DNA of 64,000 bases. Origin: Mytilisepta virgata (taxonomy: Eukaryota; Mollusca; Bivalvia; Mytilida; Mytilidae). Both the position numbers and the translations under genes were made by a program. Below, piece by piece: positions 1 through 11,770 of the stretch. Positions within the stretch are counted from its first letter, which is position 1. Each line of letters begins with the position of its first letter. The stretch spans positions 95,129,539 through 95,193,538 of the forward strand of contig CM051519.1 in assembly GCA_028015205.1 (NCBI GenBank), written 5' to 3'. The notes under the pieces are model-generated. The model was not told the origin of the DNA and ran no database searches. It saw only the letters and a program-made list of their open reading frames with translations.

Positions 1-730
1 TTTGATAAGGAAGAAACTTCTCTGCAAACTTAATAAAAATAATAAAGTTATTAAAATTTTTAAAAACTTTCACAACATAGTGAATGCAATGTTAAGTCCA
101 TTTATACGTAAAAAACTGAAAAACAGAAATAAATATTTTACAAAATTTTCTCCTGGATACAATCTTTATATCATAAACAAATTCTATCCAAATTTGGTAA
201 AATTCCTGGATAGTTTAAGAAAGTTATTAAAATTTTAAAAACTTTAACCACAGAGTGAATGTAATGTTTCCTGGCAGAAAAACTAAGTCCATTTATAAGT
301 AAAATACGGAAATTTTTTTTTTTTTTTACTAAATTTACTTCTGGATACTATATTATGATCATAAACAAGCTTCTGTCCAAGTTTGGTACAAATCCAGGAT
401 AGTTTAAGAAAGTTATTAAAATTTTGAAAACTTTAACCACAGAATGAATGTAATGTTTCCTGGCAGAAAAACTAAGTCCATTTATAAGTAATATACAGAA
501 AAACTGGAATTTTTATTTTACAAAATTTACTTCTGGATACTATCTTATGATCATAAACAAGCTTCTGTCCAAGTTTGGTACAAATCCAGGATATTTCAAG
601 AAAGTTATTAAAATTTCAAAAACTTTAACCACAGGGTGAATATTTGTGGACGCCGCCGACGACGACGACGACGGAATGTAGGATCGCTATGTCTTGCTTT
701 TTCGACAAAAGTCGAAGGCTCGACAAAAAT
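1..730 (+). repeat. Family D element end: 176-192 bp tandem monomers, GAC-rich stretch, hairpin end
   Basis: AAGTTATTAAAATTTT recurs at 45, 221, 410 and 602 within longer similar monomers (AAACTTTAACCACAGAGTGAA, TCTGTCCAAGTTTGGTACAA). The array ends in GACGCCGCCGACGACGACGA at about 651-672. It is followed by a hairpin, TTCGAC-AAAA-GTCGAA (701-716), then an A-rich end. The left part lies outside the window. The 78-aa reading frame over it is fortuitous. Confidence 0.8.
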
Positions 731-959
731 CAGTCACCTACCCACAGGAACATTATTATATAATAGACACTTTTTCCGCAGAGCTCGTTAACTTTCATAA
801 TTGATATATTTCCTTATAAATAATACTGTTAATAAAAAGAATTCAATACCAAAACCTATTTTGCAATACATTGTACAAACAAAAAGCATTGAAATAATCA
901 TCAGCAATGTTTGTACAAATAAAAGTCAAATGCTAGCAACCTAACCCTACCAGTGCTAT

Positions 960-1695
960 GCACTTTGATTGAGATACGGCGCGAAATGTGAACACCCCCT
1001 TTTTTTTACAAAAAACTCAATAACTCTAAAATAAAATTTTGAATCATCACCACAAAGTATACAGATCTTTAGATTAATATAACTAAGAGGTGTATAAAGT
1101 TTTAAGCAATAATCATAAATATTTTTTGAGATACGGCGCGACATGTGAATCCCCCCCTTTTTTTACAAAAAACTCAATAACTCTGAAATAAAATTTTGAA
1201 TCATCACCAAAAAGTATACAGATCTTTAGATTAATATAACTAAGAAGTGTGTAAAGTTTTATGCAATAATCATAAATCGTTTTTGAGATACGGCGTGACA
1301 TGTGAACCCCCCTCCTTTTTACAAAAAAATCAAAAACTCTAAAATAAAATTTTGAATCATCACCAAAAAGTATACAGATCTTTAGATTAATATGACTAAG
1401 GAGTGTGTAAAGTTTTAAGCAATAGTCATAAATCGTTTTTGAGATACAGCGCGACATGTGAAAAAAAAACACACTTCTGTTTTAGTTACAAAGTCCCATA
1501 ACTCAAAAAGTTTTAATCTTATTTTCACCAAAAAGTATACAGATCGTTTGATCATCATAAGAAACAACTATGTTAAGTTTCGTGAAATTTGGATGAGTCG
1601 TTCTCAAGTTACGGCGCGACATGTTTGCGACGGACAGACGGACAGACGGTCGCTGGACATTTGTATACAATAATATGTTGACGGGCGTATAAAAA
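960..1695 (+). repeat. Family C element: four or five 156-158 bp monomers with GACGGACAGACGG tail
   Basis: GAGATACGGCGCGACATGTG recurs at 970, 1,128, 1,285 and 1,441 with small changes, and a diverged unit ends near 1,622. Each monomer carries AACTCAATAACTCTAAAATA and AAAAGTATACAGATCTTTAG. The array ends in GACGGACAGACGGACAGACGG-type sequence (about 1,630-1,650), then GTATACAATAATATG and GACGGGCGTATAAAAAA. The layout matches families A, B and D. Minus-strand reading frames of 62 and 119 aa here come from the repeat. Confidence 0.85.
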
Positions 1696-4137
1696 AACTA
1701 AATATTTTGCGAAGTATATATAGTTTCCCCACATGCTTTTTGGGTTTACATGATCGTTTAGAGTATGGAATAAAGCTACTTTTCTTGTTGATTTGTTAAA
1801 TAGCTTTTGTTAATAGCATTCTTTATGAAAATGTTAATTAATTATCAACATGATCAATACTAATGACGTGTCGCAAATTTGGATATTCCGGCATAGGGAA
1901 TGTAGGGGTATTTAACGGTTTTTGTTTAAAATACGACGTGTTACACTATATTAATGTGTTTAATTTTGGCGCTTTTAGAAAAATATCAAAGATGAAAATA
2001 AAACTCAATTCAATGAGAGGAGACTTTCTAATCTGTTTGTGTAATTTTGATTACAGGCTGTCATGACTGACACTTGTTAATAGTTTCTTTTAAAGCCCTA
2101 ATTGTTTTGATAAAAGAAATGACATTGAATAGGTTAGTTTTAATAAAATGTGTATAACTCAATAAACCAAGCTTACTAACTTTTCAAGATTAAAAGAAAT
2201 TGCAATTATTTTGGATTTTTTTATCACTTTATTTCAGCGTATTTAATTGTGGTACAGTAGCAACAGGCGCCGAATAAACCACAATATAACTACAACCAAA
2301 ATTTATCTGTTTGTGGTACCAATAATGCATGAAAAATTATGCTGTTTTTTTTGGTTTTTTTTTGTTGTTGTTATGAACATTAATGAAAAAGCTAATTTTG
2401 TACGATCGGTTTTTTTTATAGTTAAAATTATTATTTTAAACAGGATTTTGAAATGGAAACAAAATATAGTATAAATTAAGAAATTCAAGTCGAAGATCGT
2501 TGCAACCGATTTAATGCAACTCCGATTTTTTCAAAAGTATATGCAGACATAGTGGATATGTCTTTTTACAATTCTTAATGACTAAAATCCGGTTCTTATA
2601 TGCAAGTCGATTGATAATTTAAATTATACATTTCTTTTTGTAAATGAATTACTTTTTAACAGGTATAAATTTATTTCTTCTTTATCTATGTTTTCATTGA
2701 AAAAATTAGAAAGTGGCAAAGGGCGTGACACAGTTTGAAATATATTATTATTTATTAATGAAGGATACATATACTCTATATATTCTTTACTAAAAATAGT
2801 TAAAACGTAAATACAATATAACGTCAGAAGTAAACATAATGTAATTTTAAATTAGTATAATTCAGTTTCGCCTTTGGACAAATTAAAAAAAATATACAAT
2901 CTGTCAATGGGGTTTACCTAACTGATATATCCTATATATAATGATATGATATTAATTAAGACTGATTGAATATTAGTTCAACATTCACTAACCTGGGTTC
3001 ACTTTGAGTAAATGCAATTACTATTAATTAATTTACTCAAGCAATGAGAAATGATATATAAACTGCTAACACCTACCAGAAAGCATTATTCTTAAAATGA
3101 CAGAGTATCTATGTTTGTGTGTTAAATGTCTCCGTTATGGTGGTGTTAATTTTGTCTTTGTCAACTTTATGAAGTCATGTGAGTGAAATGGTACAAGCTG
3201 GGTACATAACAGACAACTGTCCTTGGCTGGAGAATTATTTTAAACAGACACAAGCAACGACAAGTGTAAGTGATTTATCAATTAATTAATTTATCAAATA
3301 ATAACATATATCCTTATGAAGCTAAAATTGCTAAAAATCAGTCTTTGAAAACAAGACGCCTTCTTTTGTCATATTCTGGAGCTGAAATCTTTCTCACTTT
3401 TCACTCAAATCAAGCAAGCTGGTGTCAGGTTTCTGTGGACAAGACTTTACATGTTTCTTTCCTGTATTTTTTAAAAATGATACACATATTTCTGGATCCT
3501 TCTCATCGATCTGAAATTATTAAATTATGTTAATAAATACCCCCTACGTCACACCTAAGCGGTCTCACTAATTTTAATGTGGAATAGTTATAAATTTGAA
3601 AAAAAAAATTCATGAATTTTAATGAAGAAATCCAAGATGCTAATGTATTAACAAATATTATTCTTCAAATTTCATTCACCTTCAATGAAAGAAATAATAG
3701 ACAACATTTAACAGAAAAACAAAGTACGCGCAACAAGTTATTTTACTTCTCTTCACGGTAGCTTCCTGTAAAGGAGCGCACACCTAGTAATGTTATTATT
3801 TTTTTCATTTCAGTTGGAAAAAAGGAAAATAAAATATATAGATATAATAGAGTCATTTTGATAGGTCAAACATTTCATTATCCAGATATTTTGCATATGT
3901 ACATTGGCATACGTCAAACATAAAGATTATAAGATTTTAAAGGAGCCGGATTTTAATATAATAGTATTTTTTTTAATTTCTCAAATTTTGTCAAAAGATA
4001 TCATATTCGTTCCTTATTTATTTAAAAAAAATACCATTAATTAAAATTCAGTTTAAGGTATCGGTTCATAAAATATTAAGTATATGCATTATAGACATGA
4101 TCATAAACCGGGTAATATATTCTCAAAACACAATATA
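1696..4137. other. No gene seen
   Basis: AT-rich sequence with no convincing exon, RNA gene or clear repeat. Homopolymer runs of A and T are frequent. The 87-aa frame at 3,270-3,533 has no splice context or family resemblance. Confidence 0.6.
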
Positions 4138-4467
4138 GGGACGAGATCAAAAGTTCAATGTAGGATAAAAAACCTTAATTCAAATAGTTTGAGGGTGGGG
4201 GGAGGTTATAATCGCTGCAAGTTTTGTTATCCGACATCGATTTTCGGATTGTAAAATACGGATTTAAGTGATGTCCAAGTCAATATACAGAACAAACATA
4301 CATTGTTGAGGAAAAACAGGACCCATGGTACAAAAAGTATACTCTCAAAGCATATGCCCATATTGGTCAATAATTTTTCCCAAATGAAGTTAAGAGGGGG
4401 TGGGGGGTCAGTGAAAAAACTATGTGAAATGAGTTTTTATCCTACATGGAACTTTTGATCTCGTCCC
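4138..4467. mobile_element. MITE, 330 bp, with about 35-bp terminal inverted repeats and TA duplication
   Basis: The left end GGGACGAGATCAAAAGTTCA continues ATGTAGGATAAAAA. The right end carries its near-perfect reverse complement, finishing TTTTGATCTCGTCCC. TA flanks both ends (4,136-4,137 and 4,468-4,469), as for Tc1/mariner-type MITEs. The interior has G-rich tracts (GAGGGTGGGGGGAGG and its mirror). A solo end of the same family is at 28,108-28,143. Confidence 0.85.
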
Positions 4468-4864
4468 TAATATATCCAGAATGAAATAATTGATTTTATT
4501 TCTTAAAATTCTATCGAAATTTATTACTAATTTTAAAACTCTGGGCACATTTTAATAATTTAAAACCTTGGAAAGTGGTTATATAAATAAGAAAATAACA
4601 ATATAATCGATCAGTAGAATAATCAAACACGTATTATTACTGACGCACACTAACTTCTTATCTGTTCACATTATCGAAACTCAATAATTTACTTTTTGAA
4701 CCTTGAATGCCTTATATTTATAATTCAATTTTGGCTGAAATCCACATGAAATTTTATATATACATTTCATATTTAACATAAAGAAAACGATATTATTTTC
4801 ACAACTTATTCCGAAATTTGATTCATTCTACCATCGAATCCGTATGCATACAAATGTAACTTAC

Positions 4865-4946
4865 CTTCCGAAGATTTCTGGAGATTATTAACTGGAGAAG
4901 GAAATAATCTCTGCAACATGGCTGGTGATGAATTATTTTCTTGCAT
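4865..4946 (-). CDS. Possible first coding exon of a second minus-strand gene
   Basis: From an ATG at 4,946 the frame reads MQENNSSPAMLQRLFPSPVN then NLQKSSE plus one base, ending at a consensus donor GTAAGTTAC. The frame is open upstream to a TGA near 4,993, so the exon could instead start further up. The asparagine-, serine- and proline-rich sequence is unlike the surrounding AT-rich DNA and does not resemble any repeat in the window. I do not recognise the protein and found no partner exon to the left. It would be head-to-tail with RTEL1. Confidence 0.35.
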
Positions 4947-6145
4947 AGAAAAATTGTAACCATTACCAAAATTAGATGGGAGTCTGAGTAGTCAATGGTG
5001 AGTTGTAACTTCTCCGAGGTTGTTCGTACTAATGTAAACTTGGAAACAAATAGTCACGTAGCGGAAAGTCACTAGGTAATTCCATGTTATAATAAATTTA
5101 AAATGTTTTAACTAGATGCGGTAATGAACCTGTCAATTAATAGTCGTTTTAATTATAGACCGCTTTGTTACTAAATAAAATCAAGTGCGTTCGGATTCCT
5201 GACATTTGGTTGGACAGGGCAGTTTTTCGTCACCTGTAAAAAAATTCTCACGGCTTCAGATATCATGCTGAGATAAGGTACTACCAATTAAAAAGTATAT
5301 GGCACCATTGAGGTATACTCCAATAAACATTCTTCATCTTAGTGACTTTATTACAGGGTATGGATATGTTCGAATTTAAATTTTGACACATTTACCTGTG
5401 ATACCGTTGTACATTTAGTTTTATTGGAGGTTGGTTTTGTTTTGATTCCCGTTACTTTTGCCAAAATTAATAATTTTAAATCAGTTATTTTCTTTTACTT
5501 TCTTCTTTTCTCTGATTCATTTTCTAACCTTCCCTTGCAACAAATCTTCAACGTGCTAATTATAAAAAAATATAATGATAATTAACTTTATATTTTATTG
5601 AAAAACATTTTACGCCCATATGGGCCAATTGCTTACAAACATACAATTATTACAAATAATTAAAAATAAACATAACATTTAAATCTCACAATAATCATAA
5701 TAATTGTTTTCTGTATGTATATATATATATTAAAAATGGAACTTATAAAATGAATTGCTTATTTTTTTTATAACATTTTATTAGAAATAAATTGAAAATA
5801 TATACAAACAAGAAATAATTTAAAAAAAATTGATACTGTATACATCAATTTGTAAACTTATACTCCCGCTATATCTGGGACAATTATGACTTAGTTATGT
5901 ACTTAATAACGATTATATGAGTATTAAATATTTAAATCTTTTAAAATGTTTTTTGATAGGTTAACCCTATTACTGAACTTGGAAAGTTACTTCACAACAG
6001 CACGGCCCGTAGGCTACCGAGATTCAGCTGTAGCAGAAGACTTGTATCAGAGAGAGAAGACTTGTATCATACTAGTTCATGGATGTATGTGCAAGATACT
6101 TTTTGTGTCGCCTGCGGAACGCATGGTCAACACGTAGGGACCACT
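4947..6145. other. No gene seen; AT-rich
   Basis: The stretch 4,990-5,110 has a few CpGs and may be the upstream flank of the possible exon at 4,865-4,946. Beyond it I see only AT-rich sequence with a short TA run near 5,716. Confidence 0.5.
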
Positions 6146-8370
6146 ATAAGTCGTCTTGCGTCGTCACACTTTTTCTATCCCCAACTACTCGTTAACCGCT
6201 CAAAGGAATTAGATGAAACTTTCTCTGTGCATTAACCTTAATGCAAAGGTGTGCAAATGTATTTCATTTTTAGAAAATTTAATTTTTTTTTGTAAAAATT
6301 GAAATTAGTAATTGACATTTTTGAAAGGGGGGGGGGGGGGGGCAGACGACACACGTCTTCCTTGGAAGACTCACACATTTTTTTCTTTACTGTTACATTG
6401 GGAGGCCACATCCATGAACTAGCAATGGTACAATGGTATGTTCTTCCCCAGATTGACATGGGACAGCAGATGCATGTTTGTTAATTGTACAGGCACTAAT
6501 GTGAAACATGTGATAAATGTTGCTGAGATGTCACCACCATGTGTTCATGCATTTAAATAATCAACATGCCTTCCCCTTTCTATCATATATGGAACACTGC
6601 TAAAATAAAAATCCACCTATATTACCTATGCTTGTATTTCTCCTATATATATATGTGTGTGTGTGTGTGTGCTTAACTGTCGTTTTTGTTAATGTAAATA
6701 CATATTTGACAACTAGTACTGCCGAATTCTATTATGGGGTTGGTATAGAATTGTCTTTAAATATTAGTCCAGTCAAACAAAGTTTTAACCTCAAACTAAT
6801 TGCAACAGAAAATGTTTTAGTTCTAATCTATAGATTAATTAATTGGAAATAAACATTGGAAAGGGGAGATAACTCCACAAAAATTAGTCTTTTTTTGTCA
6901 GTTTTTGGTTGATTTTTTTAAAATTCATGTAAAGTATGATACTTTGATGGGGTTATAAGTTCATATTGGACTATATTATATAATCTTCTGCTCATGAAAT
7001 GTACAAAACCGAAATGTTATGGGTTATGGGTATTTTTATTTTTTTTTGCACATTTTTCATTAAAGGAATTGCAAATTTGTGGCTTTGTGACCATTTTGAA
7101 AAAATAATGTGAAAATTTGGTATTGTTTATATCTGTAAATTATATTTGTTCAGCATCTACCTTATTTAAAGAAACTTTAAACCACAAAAAGAAGAATATG
7201 AGCTTAAAGATTCTTTACCCTGACATGTTGAAAAATTTAATAAATGGTCAACTAATGAATGACGAAATCTAGGTTGTAGCTTGATAAAAGATATGAAAAC
7301 ACCTTTAGAGTTGTTTGTTATACTCTAAAGACGGATAAAATATCAATAATCAATACATTCTGCTGAATAGAAGCGGTAAAATTATAATTTTGTATAATTT
7401 TTATTGATATTTCTGCCTTTTTTGCAGAGTTATCTCCCATTTTCAATGCAAATCTCCATAGGAATTTTAAAATCGTGATTTTTTAGTCTTCCTCAAGTTA
7501 GATTTTGTTAGACTTTTTTCTGTGTATATTTGGGGTATAATGCTAAAGATTAAAACTTAAAAATCTTCTGTTGCAATTACTTTAAGGTTAGGGTCAAATT
7601 TATGTTAGATTGACTGGACTATATATATAATCTGTATTAAACTGAATTATATTACCTATGCTCGTCTTTCCATTATATATATATATTCTTGACAAACTGA
7701 ATTATTAAACATTATATATATATATGTAACTTGTTTTTTGTTAATGTAAATAAATATTTTGAGAACTTGTATTTCTGACTTTCTATCCTATTCACGTAGA
7801 AATGGAGACTTAAATATTTGTTCCTCGTGGCATTCACAAATCTTAATGTCCTAGTTATTATGCCTTCTGCATACTGACACTATCTGTCGTCTTGCTTCTT
7901 GCGTCGTCACACTTTTCTTCTATCCTCAACTACTCGTAAACCGCTCAAAGGAATTTGATGAAACTTTCTCTGTGCATTAACCTTAATGCACAGGTGTGCA
8001 TATATATTTCATTTTTAGAAAATTTTTAATTTTGTAAAAATTGACATTTTTGCAAAAAGGGGGGGGGTCAAAACTTCTATCCTCAACTATTCCATAACCG
8101 CTGAAAGGAATTTAAAGCAAACTTTCTCTGTGCATTAACCTTAATGCACAAATGTGCTTATATATTTCATTTTTAGAAAATTTTCATTTTTGAAAAAAGG
8201 AGGAGTCAAAACTTCTATCCTCAACTACTCCATAACCACACAAAGCAATTTGATGAAACTTTCTATGTGCATTAACCTTAATGCAAAGGTGTGCATATAA
8301 ATTTCAATTTTAGAACATTTTAATATCTTTTGTAAAAATTGACGTCCTTGGACGACTCACACATATTTGT
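6146..8370 (+). repeat. Family E dispersed repeat, copies at 6,150-6,490 and 7,880-8,370, with tandem monomers
   Basis: CTCAAAGGAATTTGATGAAA and GTGCATTAACCTTAATGCA recur in copies starting near 6,180, 7,920, 8,078 and 8,215; spacing in the second cluster is 158 and 137 bp. Each copy leads into a G run (6,327-6,342; 8,060-8,067) and then GACTCACACA. Between them, ATTACCTATGCTTGT at 6,617 and ATTACCTATGCTCGT at 7,650, each followed by a TA/TG microsatellite and GTTAATGTAAATA, suggest an older duplication. No gene is visible in 6,500-7,880. Confidence 0.7.
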
Positions 8371-8643
8371 GAAATTATTGTCGAATTCGAAAGATGCATG
8401 CGTGGTAAAAAATATTGTAAATTGAAAAAAATATTTGAATTAGAAAAATTACACTGTTGGAAATTGAAAGGATATGATTTTTTAATATGGTGTCCCATCA
8501 TTCATTATTGGTTGTGTCAAATTCAAGAAATATATTGGTTATCGAAAAATTGTGCTTTCTGAAAATAAACTGAATACCATAACTTTCTTAAGAAATTCAA
8601 GTACATGTACATCATAGGCAGAATAATTGAACAACCAGACTTT

Positions 8644-8658
8644 AAAATTTTATTACCC
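8644..8658 (-). promoter_or_regulatory. Possible polyadenylation signal (AATAAA)
   Basis: TTTTATTA on the plus strand reads TAATAAAA on the minus strand, about 150 bp after the stop at 8,802. Spacing is reasonable for the 3' UTR of the terminal exon. In such AT-rich DNA the hexamer is common, so support is weak. Confidence 0.3.
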
Positions 8659-8801
8659 CAGCTTTTTAAACATAGTTTCACTTCTGATTTTTTTATATTT
8701 CCCAAATGTGTTTGTCTTTTTTTTTTACTCACCACTGTAATAAACAATACTGATGTGCGGTTTTCATCTAAAATAATCTGATAGGAGTACTGCACTACAC
8801 C

Positions 8802-9056
8802 TTAATTTAGTTTCAAATACTCGACAACGTTTGCTAATGGTGTATCATTCATTAAATACTGGAAACTCTTTATAATATTTCCTTCTTTTGTGTACGGTTC
8901 TTTCAAAAGTAAAGATTTTATAATGAAAACAATATTGGAAAATCGCTCAAAATTTGTTGGCCCCAGAATTTCCTCATCGTATTCAAAATTGTTATCTACG
9001 TGATAGGAATCGTACGCGGTCCTTAATATATCTTTACCATTGCCGAACAGGAATAT
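8802..9056 (-). CDS. Terminal exon, 84 codons plus stop; possibly the 3' end of RTEL1
   Basis: After TTTTTCTAG a frame stays open for 84 codons, beginning IFLFGNGKDILRTAYDSYHV and ending NDTPLANVVEYLKLN before TAA. TAG precedes it in frame, so the exon must start at the acceptor; there is no suitable initiator. Composition is richer in CG-containing codons than the flanks, as for true exons. It enters in phase 0, which is what either upstream candidate (13,946 or 11,109) supplies. A helical FERFSNIV...IIKSFQYLM stretch is loosely reminiscent of the harmonin-homology domains at the RTEL1 C-terminus, but I cannot confirm that. An AATAAA on the minus strand lies about 150 bp downstream. It could also be the last exon of another gene. 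Confidence 0.55.
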   Translation of the reverse strand: MFLFGNGKDILRTAYDSYHVDNNFEYDEEILGPTNFERFSNIVFIIKSLLLKEPYTKEGNIIKSFQYLMNDTPLANVVEYLKLN

Positions 9057-10150
9057 CTAGAAAAATACACACAAGTAATAAAGGCGGCGACAAACGCGAT
9101 TAAAAAAACGAATATTTTTTATATTTCTATATCTATATTTCTATTTCTTTAATATACAGTATAACAGACATGACGCGGTTGTTAATCTATCTCCATCCAG
9201 GTAATTACCAATAAACTAAATCTTTAAATTGCATCATTGACCATGCGATTATGATCGGAAACATCGGATGAGAATATAGTTAAAAAAAAATTAAATTGTT
9301 ATCGATCTGGTTACATATTTATGAATATAGTTTTTGATAATAATTAAACTTGTGAATACACATATATTTGCTTTACGTGATAAGGATGGTAAATTCACCT
9401 TGTGGATAAATACACACAGGTTATAATGGTGGCACCACACAAGATAGGATAAAACTTCACCTTCCAGGTTAATTAAGTACTATAGCTGCCATACATGGCC
9501 ATTTTGTCACGCTGCGTGCAACCACCACGGGTGGCCAAAGTTATCGGTCGTTTCCTTAATAATATCGGTCGCTCATTTAATATCACGGAACACCATTAAC
9601 TTTATCGGTGTTGGCTTAAATCTATCGGTGTTGGCTTAAACTCCTCGGCTTATGCGTAATTTCAGAGGGTTTGCTTGATAGTTAAGCAAAAACCGCTAAT
9701 TTTAAGCTTTTCCCGAGGATACTAAGCATTAGCTGTTTCTAGTGCTTGGGTAGAAAAATCGCAATAATAAGTGCATGTGAAAATTTTAGAATTTACAGTA
9801 CATGATGATTTGGTTATTTTAAAAAATACTCTGAAAATGGTGTCAGTCATCTTGTAATTCCAATCAGAACCCAAGATAATACAATGGAGTAATTGACAAG
9901 TTTTAATCCCAGGGGGAACTGATATTTGGCACCTTGAATTCCAAAATCAAAAAGTAATGAAAAACTTAGTCTCAGCTATCATTAAGTACTCTTAAGATGT
10001 TGCTTTTTAAGGAACACGTTTTGTTTTCAACAAGAAATTTCTGTAATAGCAATCTGCTGTCGAAGATGGATAATTGTGAAGAAATCAATTAAAAACACAA
10101 AATTTTACTCATTTTTGGACCTTTGAATTGAAATTTTGATATGAGCAACA
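9057..10150. other. Stretch without recognised exon
   Basis: The segment 9,485-9,735 is less AT-rich and repeats TATCGGTGTTGGCTTAAA twice in tandem near 9,604 and 9,621. I cannot assign it. The rest is AT-rich with no open frame in splice context. Confidence 0.5.
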
Positions 10151-10720
10151 GCCTTTTTCACATACAAGGTGTCAGACTGATATGTACCCATCAAAAACTA
10201 TCAATAGACCAAATATGGTGAGTCTAGGTATTATGGTAGTTGAGAAATGGACTTAACCAAGAAAATGTGATGCAAGTCACTCAAACATGAACTTGAGGTC
10301 AAGGTCCTGAGACAGGTGCCAGACTTGCATGTTCCCACTCAGAACTAACTAAAGATCAAATATGGTGGGTTTAGGTATTACAGTTGCCGAGAATTGACTT
10401 AAATCATGAAAATGTGACACAAGTCTGACGCTCACATGGCTCAAGCATGAAATTGTGATCAAGGTCCAGAGACAGGTGTCAGACTGGTGCACCCACTAAG
10501 AACTACATGTAGACCAAATATGGTGAGTTTAGGTATAACAGTTACTGAGAAATGGACTTAAATCACGAAAATGTGACACAAGTCACTCAATCATGAAACT
10601 GTGGTCAAGGTCCCTAGACAGGTAACAGACTGGTGTTCCCTCTTAAAATATAGACCAATTCATCAAGTTTGCAGAAAAGGATCTGATGACACCTTATAGG
10701 AGTGTAAGGGAAAATCAGTG
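10150..10720 (+). repeat. Family B monomer array
   Basis: Monomers of about 150 bp repeat ACCAAATATGGTGAGTTTAG, TTGCTGAGAAATGGACTTAA, GAAAATGTGACACAAGTCAC and TGACAGGTGTCAGACTG with substitutions. The same monomer occurs at 34.8-35.3, 41.4-41.9, 43.0-43.2, 58.5-59.5 and 62.5-62.75 kb. No head or 3' hairpin is visible in this copy. Confidence 0.8.
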
Positions 10721-11108
10721 AGAAGACATAGAAGAGAATGAAGTAGTGAAAGACCAAAATTATGTGTAATTTTTTAAGTTTTTCCAAAATCAGTTTCCTG
10801 TCTTTTGCAAAGAAAAAAAAACAAACTGGATGAAAAAGATATGCCTTTGAAAAAACTAAGAGCTCTTTAAAAATTCAGTTATCATATTTCAGCCATTTAT
10901 TTTGGACAAATTTTTAAATTTAAATTTTTCTAAAAAAACAGTAAGACATTTTGACCTGAAATTAGCGTCAATCAAATTTTACACAGGCATGTTGGAAACT
11001 TTCTTTGTCATATCTGTTCTTAGGGAACTGAGGAATGGCAAGACCTTCTTCATTTCTGAACAGCAGAAATGACCTTTCATTATTTTTGCTTTTCTACCAA
11101 TAAAATAC

Positions 11109-11135
11109 CTCACTGCTATCTTCAAGATGCTTTGT
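11109..11135 (-). CDS. RTEL1: Possible 27-nt RTEL1 microexon
   Basis: Between TTCTTCTTTCAG and GTATTT there are exactly nine codons, reading TKHLEDSSE. Both ends are in phase 0, which suits the upstream exon ending TESE. The pyrimidine-rich acceptor is good. Such a short match could arise by chance and there is no family similarity to lean on. Confidence 0.4.
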
Positions 11136-11221
11136 CTGAAAGAAGAATATAAAATAACATGTTAGCAATACAGGTATTTTTTACTTACACATTAATTCTA
11201 CTTTATTAGTCTACGTAATGT

Positions 11222-11535
11222 AACAGAGTGCATGCACTAAATGTCTTGCCCGAGGTCGCACATGGACAAAGAATAAGGATTATCCAATACCCAACAGTCT
11301 AACTCCGAGGGAATGAATTAAAAGAAATTGTTTTGGTTATGTTACATTTGTCTGAAGAATTTGATGCAAGTAATTCAAGCCTAAAATTTTGTTCAAGTTC
11401 AGCTGACAGATCTCAGAACGACCAAGAACAAGGTAAGCTGACGGGTCTAAGACCGAAAATGAACAAGGTCAGCTGACAGGTCTCAGACCGAACAAGGAGT
11501 ATCTAAAGACCAATAATGGTGGGTCTAGATATTAC
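11222..11535 (+). repeat. Family B element head, truncated
   Basis: CACTAAATGTCTTGCCCGAG with TGGACAAAGAATAAGGATTAT and TGTCTGAAGAATTTGATGCA matches the head region seen at 34,603, 56,127, 61,815 and 62,388. It breaks off after one AAAGACCAATAATGGTGGG monomer. Confidence 0.7.
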
Positions 11536-11675
11536 CGTAATCACTTGTGTATTATATACTGTTTTACCCTTAATATCACAATGAAGAATGAAAATTTTCC
11601 CTAATGTCTAAAGATGTTGGGTAACATCCTATACATCAAAGAATATGTCTGCTCATAAGTAGTAAAAAAATATCA

Positions 11676-11770
11676 GGTTACCAGGTGGAGATCTCAACCA
11701 TTTTCAAGTTATTTGGAAAAATGTGAATCTTGGGGGGTTTGAGAGGTTGGGCCAAGCTCCCCTGGTAACC
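11676..11770. mobile_element. Short inverted-repeat element (about 95 bp)
   Basis: GGTTACCAGG at 11,676 is the exact reverse complement of CCTGGTAACC at 11,761. The interior, with GAGATCTCAACCATTTTCAAG and GGGGTTTGAGAGG, is partly repeated at 31,370-31,425. It is probably a small MITE; no target duplication is evident. Confidence 0.5.

Noticed and set aside
1113..1472. 119-codon minus-strand frame with internal repeat
   Set aside because: It is a translation of the 157-bp family C monomers, with no start or conservation signal.
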